Shown here piece after piece: positions 59,143 to 64,000 of a stretch of DNA of 64,000 nt (within the stretch, counting starts at the first letter, position 1; the number at the start of each line of letters is the position of its first letter). The DNA is from JASGDC01 sp047605865 (GTDB lineage Bacteria > Actinomycetota > Actinomycetes > Actinomycetales > Micrococcaceae), in the NCBI GenBank assembly GCA_047605865.1, contig JASGFC010000002.1, forward strand, positions 15,339-79,338. The letters are read 5' to 3'. The translations under genes and the position numbers were made by a program. Below the pieces are notes generated by a model. That model was given only the letters and a program-made list of their open reading frames with translations. It did not search any database and had not been told where the DNA came from.

Positions 59143-60081
59143 TTAGTTAAATTTGATGCCGTCTGCAATAGCAGAGAACTCTTTAAAGGCTGCTGTTGGG
59201 TCTTGTTTTGAATCAGTGATAACACCATCAAGCTTGGCAGAAGCCACGCCACCTTTGATGTTGTGGAAACCATTATGTGTTTGTTGCATCATGGTCATGG
59301 TTGAAGAAGCTTCCATGCCATCACATACTGTCATTTCACTATTTGGTCCAGCTGTATTATCTGAAAGATTAACGGCATGATAGGTTTTTCCGTTAAGTTC
59401 CCAAGTGATGAGGGTAACTCGTGGAGAAAGTGGGCCACCAGTAGGGTTTAATTCAGGAGCACTATCATCATTGCTGAAATTTGAGAGTAGATGGTAGTCA
59501 TCTACGGTATAAGAAACTTTGGTACCTTCATCACCGCAGTCTGTAACGGTGTTAGCTTTTGTGTTAAGGCTTATGTAGTATTCTTGGTTGTCTTTGCTTG
59601 GGTGCTCATTATGCGAGAAATATATCGTGAAGGAACCATCTGTTCCTTTCTCAGATTCTGCTGCATGAATGCCTTCAGGAAGCGTAATGGTGATATTAGA
59701 ATTTTTACTCTTAAAGACGGAGCTTGCAGCTTCGCTAGATGCAGAGGCTGAGGGAGACACAGATGCTGAAGGGGACGGAGAAGGCGTTGCTGTTGTTGAA
59801 TGTGATAAGGAAGGAGTTGCGCTGGCAGAAACTTGTGTTTCAGTAGGTGATGCAGTAACCGTTGGTGTATCTAGGGTTACTTTATTTCGAGCTTGAATTC
59901 CCGCGTACGCTCCAGCAGCAGTGACAGCTACGGCTGTTGTTGCTAAAAGAGGTATCTTGAGTTTACTCAGTGTGCTTGGTTCCGTAAGTATCGCATTAGA
60001 AGCATTATGCAGTGTGCCACATTTAGGACAGAATGCATCATTTTTCCCTAGGTTATTTCCACATACTAAGCATTTTTTCAT
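59143..60081 (-). CDS. Zinc-ribbon membrane protein with extracytoplasmic domain
   Basis: A 312-residue protein. It opens with a zinc ribbon (CLVCGNNLGKNDAFCPKCG, CxxC...CxxC). One helix at about 43-63 (IPLLATTAVAVTAAGAYAGI) is followed by a Ser/Thr/Pro/Ala-rich linker (to about 118) and a folded outer domain starting SNITITLPEGIHAAE. Such zinc-ribbon plus helix proteins are common in Gram-positive bacteria and may sense or stabilise envelope complexes. It is convergent with the lipoprotein gene, 8 bases apart. Its function is unknown. Confidence 0.78.
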   Translation of the reverse strand: MKKCLVCGNNLGKNDAFCPKCGTLHNASNAILTEPSTLSKLKIPLLATTAVAVTAAGAYAGIQARNKVTLDTPTVTASPTETQVSASATPSLSHSTTATPSPSPSASVSPSASASSEAASSVFKSKNSNITITLPEGIHAAESEKGTDGSFTIYFSHNEHPSKDNQEYYISLNTKANTVTDCGDEGTKVSYTVDDYHLLSNFSNDDSAPELNPTGGPLSPRVTLITWELNGKTYHAVNLSDNTAGPNSEMTVCDGMEASSTMTMMQQTHNGFHNIKGGVASAKLDGVITDSKQDPTAAFKEFSAIADGIKFN

Positions 60082-60382
60082 GAATTCTCCTTACTCCTTT
60101 TATATTTTACGCATCTTTCATGGAAATAGTAGTGGCATGAAATCATTCGTAGCTTTGAATTGCATGTATTAAATTGTGTGTTGTATGAGAGTCTGCTGAT
60201 AGAGCTGTAGCATTTATTGCTACGCAAACCTTATATTAAGGGTTTATAAGATACCTTCTGCTGCGATGCTCTCTTTTTATACATTTTGTATTGAAGTACT
60301 TCTAAAGTGCACTTAAGCAATATGTTTTACAGTACTTTTAAGACGTCCTTATAAGAGGCACGAAGGGTAAGGCGAAAATTTT
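60082..60382. other. Gene-free region upstream of femAB
   Basis: Three hundred bases, AT-rich, without a convincing ORF. A 6-bp hairpin GTAGCA/TGCTAC with loop TTTAT is at 60207-60223. It must hold the promoters of the divergent zinc-ribbon and FemAB genes, but no clear -35/-10 pair was identified. Confidence 0.5.
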
Positions 60383-61417
60383 ATGTTCACCGTGAAGAAG
60401 CTTACAAGTACAAAGTTTGAAGACATTGCTCAGGCTAATCCCAAGATTTTTATTCCTATTGAGCAAAGTCCTGAATACGATGAGTATGACAGGATTATGG
60501 GTGGTAGACAATTATTAGGGATTTATGGTTACTATCACGATGATCAGCTTGTTGCTACAACTCGACTCACGTATTTCACTTTGCGGATGCGAAATATTCT
60601 GTTGTGTGTAAAAGGGCCAGTTTGGTTTACTGAGCAAACGGCTGAACGTGAAGAAGAGCTTGTAGATACGATGAAAGATTATTTTGTTAATGAGGAGAAA
60701 TTAAATATTACTTTCATTCGTATGTGGTTAACACATCAGGTATCAGGGGCTAATGAGTCATTTGAGCAATTTTTGGCAGATCGAGAAATTTGGGTAGATA
60801 TCAACCCTAAACATTATCCTGATGAAGAATCTTTAATGCTTACTTTTAGTAAAACAACAAGACAAAATATTCGTAAGGGTCTGCGTAATGAAGAGTTGGA
60901 GATTAAAGAAATTACTGATCTTGACGAACGGGTCAATCTTTTTGATACAGATTTGATGTCTATCATGAATGAAACCCAGTCTAGAAATAACTTTTATGCG
61001 CATCCAAAAGAAATCTATCAGGCACTTCTTAAAGCATTACCTGATAAGGCTAAACTATTTGTAGCTTATTTATCGGGCGAGGCTGTAGCGTGGGAAATCA
61101 TTACTGAATATCATGGGCTCGCTACCTACCTATTTAGTGCTACTAATGAAGCTGCACGAAAAAACCGTGTGACGTATCCGATGCTTTATACCGCAATTTT
61201 GAGCTCACGTGAGCAAGGAAACACACTGTGCAACTTAACTGGAATTGAATCACCAAAATATCCAGGATTAAAGAATGTGACAGAATTCAAACGAGGCTTT
61301 TCTAAGTGGGAAGTGGACTTGCCACTTACGTACGATATTCCAATCAAAAAGTCACAGTACTTGTTCGCAGTTAAGGCGCTTGGTGCTTCGCGTAAATTAA
61401 AGAGCTTACGGAACTAA
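60383..61417 (+). CDS. FemAB-family peptidoglycan aminoacyltransferase
   Basis: A 344-residue protein with the double GNAT fold of FemA/FemX enzymes, which use aminoacyl-tRNA to build the peptide bridge of peptidoglycan. FIPIEQSPEYDEYDRIMGGRQLLGIYGYYHDDQLVATT begins domain 1, KTTRQNIRKGLRN is the family-typical basic segment, and LFVAYLSGEAVAWEIITEYHGLATYLFSATNEAARKN with GIESPKYPGLKNVTEFKRGFSKWEVDLPLTYD forms domain 2. The amino acid added cannot be told. It stands alone, 149 bases before tRNA-Thr. Confidence 0.9.
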   Translation: MFTVKKLTSTKFEDIAQANPKIFIPIEQSPEYDEYDRIMGGRQLLGIYGYYHDDQLVATTRLTYFTLRMRNILLCVKGPVWFTEQTAEREEELVDTMKDYFVNEEKLNITFIRMWLTHQVSGANESFEQFLADREIWVDINPKHYPDEESLMLTFSKTTRQNIRKGLRNEELEIKEITDLDERVNLFDTDLMSIMNETQSRNNFYAHPKEIYQALLKALPDKAKLFVAYLSGEAVAWEIITEYHGLATYLFSATNEAARKNRVTYPMLYTAILSSREQGNTLCNLTGIESPKYPGLKNVTEFKRGFSKWEVDLPLTYDIPIKKSQYLFAVKALGASRKLKSLRN

Positions 61418-61565
61418 AAACAAACTGTTACATTCTTATTCGTATGGAGATAGTGTTTTAGTTGTTGCTGATATACCTTGATTTTGTCATTGAGGTTATT
61501 TAAATAATAATTTTGCTCGTATCGATTTGCACATGATGAGCACTACTGGTATATTAGCTTGTGTT

Positions 61566-61639
61566 GCCCCTGTAGCTCAGCTGGCCAGAGCATCTGATTT
61601 GTAATCAGAGGGTCACCGGTTCGAATCCGGTCGGGGGCT
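61566..61639 (+). tRNA. tRNA-Thr (anticodon UGU)
   Basis: A 74-base cloverleaf. The acceptor stem is GCCCCTG with CGGGGGC (one wobble) and discriminator T. The anticodon loop TTTGTAA carries TGT. The T arm is ACCGG-TTCGAAT-CCGGT. It is the left boundary of the accessory island. Confidence 0.96.
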
Positions 61640-61691
61640 CTTGTTATGCCCTTTTTCTGCTCCCCCCTTTCATTTAACATTATTTTTTATC

Positions 61692-61712
61692 AAATGGGTC
61701 AAAAATGGGTCA
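61692..61712. repeat. Short tandem repeat beside tRNA-Thr
   Basis: AAATGGGTCA occurs twice almost back-to-back, about 55 bases after tRNA-Thr and before the toxin-like genes. It may be a recombinase arm site left by an integrated element, but no integrase gene is present in the window. Confidence 0.35.
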
Positions 61713-61736
61713 CTTATTCTTCGTTGAATAGTGAAT

Positions 61737-62326
61737 CTAGTCGTTGTACTGCTTCACATTTTGATTCATCAAAACCATGAGCATAAAATTATCTTCACTT
61801 AGCTCAATCGGCTTCTGGGTTTTAATTGGTGGACTATTTTCACTAACCTTAGTAGCTATTGTTTCCTTAAAATTAGGCTTGTCACCCATAATGCTAAAAT
61901 GCTTTGGATTATTAGTTGCCACAATATGGACACCAATGTCATCAGCCGATTTCATGATTGAGGCATCGTCATTTATTTTGTATCAATATGTTCATCTAAA
62001 TCGTTTAGATAATCGCCTAGCTTGTATGGATTTGTTTCATGGTTAAAGTGTCTATCTGTATCATCTCTTGACAGGTGTTTAGTAGCAAAGCTATTTATTC
62101 TTTTTAAGGCTTTTTTCTTGGTACGATACTGACTAAATCCACTATTAGAATTTTTTAAATCAGTAATGTTTGAGTGTTCAGTCTTAGATAATTCGGCTAA
62201 AACCTGATTATCAATACGAAGTGATATTACATCAGCATCGTGTAAATATTCTAAAAACAATCGTTGTTCTGGCTTAGATAAAAGACTGGTGTCACCAAGC
62301 ACTATTTTATAATTTCTGCTTACCAT
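61737..62326 (-). pseudogene. PIN-domain-like protein broken by a one-base frameshift
   Basis: Two overlapping minus-strand frames are halves of one PIN-like nuclease. The 5' half (62326-61973, 117 residues) has YKIVLGDTSLL and DNQVLAELSK, the first acidic positions, and ends DEHIDTK-stop. The next frame continues without a gap in sense as INDDASIMKSADDIGVHIVATNNPKHF, the C-terminal acidic cluster and strand of PIN domains. One added A in the A-run complementary to 61976-61979 would join them into about 196 residues. It overlaps the HTH gene upstream by 20 bases, the toxin position of an HTH-PIN pair. Either the toxin is inactivated or the base count is a sequencing error. Confidence 0.65.
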
Positions 62327-62612
62327 ATTTTTCTAACCATTCTTCATCACTCAAAATACCGACAGAGTTACGTCCATTTTTCATCATTTGACGGGTAAGG
62401 CGTTTATCTCTAGAAACAATATCGCTTTCGGAATATACTGTCTTACCATTGACTGTTTTTCTACGAACATCGTTAGCATAGTTTTCAAGCATATTTTCGC
62501 TAAGTCCATGCTTGCTAAGAGCTTCTTGCTTTGTAATGAAATCATCAACTGGCTTCATGCGACGAATTTTGTCTTTTAGAAGCCAGACATTGTCTTTAAT
62601 ATCTTCAAAAAT
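62307..62612 (-). CDS. Small HTH-type protein, possible antitoxin of the PIN gene
   Basis: A short basic protein of 83 residues from ATG 62558, or 101 residues if translation starts at ATT 62612. It contains FITKQEALSKHGLSENMLENYANDVRRKTVNGKTVYSESDI, which resembles an excisionase/MerR-type winged helix, and a basic stretch KRLTRQMMKNGRN. AAGGAGG lies 4 bases before the in-frame ATT, and no ATG, GTG or TTG in frame lies close to it. The gene overlaps the PIN gene by 20 bases, which suggests coupled translation. The antitoxin role is inferred from order and size. Confidence 0.55.
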   Translation of the reverse strand: MFEDIKDNVWLLKDKIRRMKPVDDFITKQEALSKHGLSENMLENYANDVRRKTVNGKTVYSESDIVSRDKRLTRQMMKNGRNSVGILSDEEWLEKYGKQKL

Positions 62613-62678
62613 TGTTCCTCCTTAGAACTGTTCACCAACTTAACTAGATTATAAGATTTTTGTTATGTAGAAATTTCA

Positions 62679-62745
62679 TTATTCCAGTTCTACTTTTTCT
62701 TTAGCTTGTTCTAGCTTTGTGAATACATCACCGATAGCGTTGGCT
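62679..62745 (-). pseudogene. Possible C-terminal fragment of a lost gene
   Basis: On the minus strand an open stretch encodes NAIGDVFTKLEQAKEKVELE followed by a stop. It is coding-like but begins abruptly at an in-frame stop near 62746. I do not recognise the family. It may be the tail of a gene removed by rearrangement. Confidence 0.25.
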
Positions 62746-62967
62746 GCCTATCTTGACAACCCTTTACTTGAACCAGTGGAAATTCTTTCTTCTAACTTGA
62801 CTGATGAAAAGAAAATTACTGATAAGAAAACTGTTAGTATGCCAGCTGAAGATGTGCAATTTACTGATGAATTTGCAAAAGAAATTGGTTACATTGGAGA
62901 AAGGTTATTGCAGGAAACATTAATATCTTCTCATTTTGAAAATGTGAAGGTTAAGACAATAGATTAG
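62719..62967 (+). CDS. Hypothetical short ORF or gene fragment in the accessory island
   Basis: An 82-residue ORF beginning with GTG. The part from about residue 11 on (YLDNPLLEPVEILSSNLTDE then GYIGERLLQETLISSHFENVKVKTID) looks protein-like, while the first residues lie over the opposite-strand fragment, so the real gene start may have been lost. No ribosome-binding site is visible. It is convergent with the Fic gene and overlaps it by 4 bases. I do not recognise it. Confidence 0.35.
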   Translation: MNTSPIALAAYLDNPLLEPVEILSSNLTDEKKITDKKTVSMPAEDVQFTDEFAKEIGYIGERLLQETLISSHFENVKVKTID

Positions 62968-63590
62968 TCAATTTGTATGGCTTTTATTAGTTCTGCTAGA
63001 TCTGATGGGTCACGGTGTCTGTCGTATTCATTCAGTAAATCAATGTAGCGTTTTCTATCTAGGTTGTTCCAGTCGAACTGGTAAGGCGTATCGCCATCAA
63101 GTGCGGCTAAGAACACTAAATCAGCATGCAGGCGTGTAGTTCTACCGTTGCCATCTACGAATGGGTGAACTCTGACACCTTCTATATGGGTTGTAACGCC
63201 TAATTGGTGGGCATTTAGGTCATTGGTATTTTCCCAGCGGTACCGCAGATTATCAAAGCTGTTAGGCAATTCCATTGGTATTTGTTCAGGAGCAACACCA
63301 AGATTTAATTCTTGTGTTCGGTATTTGCCTGCCCAATTCCATATATCACCAAAGATTTCTTCATGTAGCTGTCGTAAAAAGTTAGCATTAAGAAAATCTT
63401 CAACCGCTAAATTACCTTCAAGAATTTCTGTAACATACTTTGTAGCAACAGTAGAGAGTTCCTCTTGCTCGATGTCATAAACATCTGCCTTTAACACAGG
63501 TTTATTAAGTATTTCAAGAATTTCAGGTGTTAAAGCAACTAGGTTATCAGGCGAAATAGGAGTTTCACCGTAATTAGGAGTAAATGCCAT
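62964..63590 (-). CDS. Fic-domain protein (mobile mystery protein B-like)
   Basis: A 208-residue Fic protein. The catalytic motif HPFVDGNGRTTR is intact at residues 142-153 with its His142, so AMP (or other nucleotide monophosphate) transfer to a target protein is expected. LHEEIFGDIWNWAGKYRTQELNLGV before it is the pattern seen in Fic proteins of mobile elements. No self-inhibitory SxxxEGN motif is evident in the chain. The small gene upstream overlaps its start (TAATG), the antitoxin position. It most likely acts as the toxin of a Fic-type toxin-antitoxin pair. Confidence 0.9.
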   Translation of the reverse strand: MAFTPNYGETPISPDNLVALTPEILEILNKPVLKADVYDIEQEELSTVATKYVTEILEGNLAVEDFLNANFLRQLHEEIFGDIWNWAGKYRTQELNLGVAPEQIPMELPNSFDNLRYRWENTNDLNAHQLGVTTHIEGVRVHPFVDGNGRTTRLHADLVFLAALDGDTPYQFDWNNLDRKRYIDLLNEYDRHRDPSDLAELIKAIQID

Positions 63591-63745
63591 TAAGCAGTCT
63601 TACGCTTGTTTGCTAAGAACTGTTCAACTTTGGGGCTACGCACATGATTATCAGGAACAATACGGCGTTCAAGTTTCATGGAAGCCTTAGCAGAGCGGTC
63701 AGCAGCACGCTTAATCGCTTCTTTGTTGAAACCTTTTTTAACCAC
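63590..63745 (-). CDS. Small protein upstream of Fic, candidate antitoxin
   Basis: A 51-residue basic protein starting with GTG, with AGAGGTG 6 bases upstream. It reads VVKKGFNKEAIKRAADRSAK, then ASMKLERRIVPDNH, then VRSPKVEQFLANKRKTA. The stop TAA shares its last base with the ATG of the Fic gene, so translation is coupled. SMKLER partly matches the Fic inhibitory motif (S/T)xxxE(G/N), having Arg in the last place. It could be a class I Fic antitoxin of a divergent type or an unrelated partner; no search was possible. Confidence 0.6.
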   Translation of the reverse strand: MVKKGFNKEAIKRAADRSAKASMKLERRIVPDNHVRSPKVEQFLANKRKTA

Positions 63746-63908
63746 TTAGAACACCTCTTAATAAAGTAAACCTACTCGTAATTTTACCCTAGTAGCCATT
63801 TAACTTAAAGGAAAATACACAAAACCTTCCCAGAGCAAAAGGACACCTTTTATTCTTTGAGTAAGTATTTTATGGTCGTTTTATAAGTGATTGGAAATCT
63901 TTTAATTT
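63746..63908. other. Gene-free stretch before the partial surface protein
   Basis: AT-rich sequence upstream of the small-protein/Fic pair and downstream of the partial gene at the right edge. It should contain the promoter of the Fic pair. No recognisable terminator, repeat or RNA was seen. Confidence 0.4.
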
Positions 63909-64000
63909 CTATATTGCGTGTTGTGTTACTGTGATGTTGCCATCTGCTGTGATTGCTGAAGTTGCTGAATAGGTAGTACCTACTGTGAATGTGATGTTTC
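63909..64000 (-). CDS. C-terminal end of a beta-repeat surface protein, partial
   Basis: Only the last 29 codons are in the window, on the minus strand. They read NITFTVGTTYSATSAITADG then NITVTQHAI and a TAG stop. The Thr/Ser/Gly-rich alternating pattern resembles beta-sandwich repeats of phage tail or surface-adhesion proteins. There is no sortase motif or membrane helix at the end. The gene continues beyond the right edge, so the family cannot be named. Confidence 0.45.
   Translation of the reverse strand, partial: NITFTVGTTYSATSAITADGNITVTQHAI

Noticed and set aside
61640..64000. An integrase or transposase gene in the tRNA-Thr island
   Set aside because: No frame has the tyrosine-recombinase R-HxxR-Y pattern, a serine-recombinase start or a DDE signature; only toxin-like and fragmentary genes are present.
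1..64000. CRISPR array
   Set aside because: No regularly spaced direct repeats of 25-40 bases and no cas genes were seen.

Overview
The window is a mostly housekeeping stretch of an actinobacterial chromosome with low G+C (by eye about 40%). Actinobacterial signs are: purA and class II fba sequences of the type found in Corynebacterium and relatives; the gene group dnaX-recR-lysC followed by a homologue of the mycobacterial gene beside ask; a small SRP RNA next to dnaX; the purS-purQ-purL order; and a cyclase/MscS-CNBD gene pair like Rv2435c/Rv2434c. FemAB, DUF6541 proteins and a LAxTG-type surface protein are also at home in actinobacteria. Genus cannot be fixed from the window; a Corynebacterium-like or bifidobacterial/actinomycete relative with unusually low G+C is possible.

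Layout. 1-4.2 kb: ackA (partial) and pta, a spermidine-synthase-like methyltransferase and a short FAD protein. 4.3-4.9 kb: tRNA-Glu, tRNA-Asp, tRNA-Phe. 4.9-8.8 kb: a membrane Cache-HAMP-cyclase-like receptor translationally coupled to an MscS channel with a cyclic-nucleotide-binding domain. 8.8-11.5 kb: xthA, a TrmH-family methyltransferase, class II fba. 11.5-13.5 kb: first of three DUF6541 membrane proteins. 13.5-18.7 kb: minus-strand DNA repair and lysine/threonine entry genes, dnaX and ffs. 18.8-30.9 kb: a cell-surface polysaccharide locus (ugd, GT4, three GT2-type genes, one of them a double enzyme, a Wzx-like flippase, two DUF6541 proteins). 31-38.1 kb: purA, a CoA-binding protein, a predicted thioester adhesin, and purS-purQ-purL. 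38.2-41.3 kb: an operon of CrtI-like oxidoreductase, small anchored protein and HTTM protein. 41.3-44.4 kb: tRNA-Ser, YbjQ, queuosine-precursor transporter, tgt and a NUDIX-like gene. 44.5-49.4 kb: tmk-holB-S33 hydrolase against an MFS exporter. 49.5-53.4 kb: two tandem amino-acid permeases and a PspC-domain protein. 53.4-57 kb: two tRNA-Ser genes, a GyrI-like protein, a class I aldolase and a phosphohexomutase. 57-61.4 kb: a large lipoprotein, a zinc-ribbon membrane protein and a FemAB aminoacyltransferase.

From tRNA-Thr (61566) to the right edge the character changes: toxin-antitoxin-like pairs (HTH + frameshifted PIN; small ORF + Fic), gene fragments and a partial surface protein, with no metabolic gene. 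This looks like the start of a tRNA-adjacent accessory island whose other end lies outside the window.

The most interesting items are the receptor/channel pair, in which the cyclase domain has lost several catalytic residues; the three-gene HTTM operon that resembles SdpA/SdpB organisation; a palindromic element present twice, each time just downstream of a tRNA-Ser gene; and the toxin-like island at the right end.
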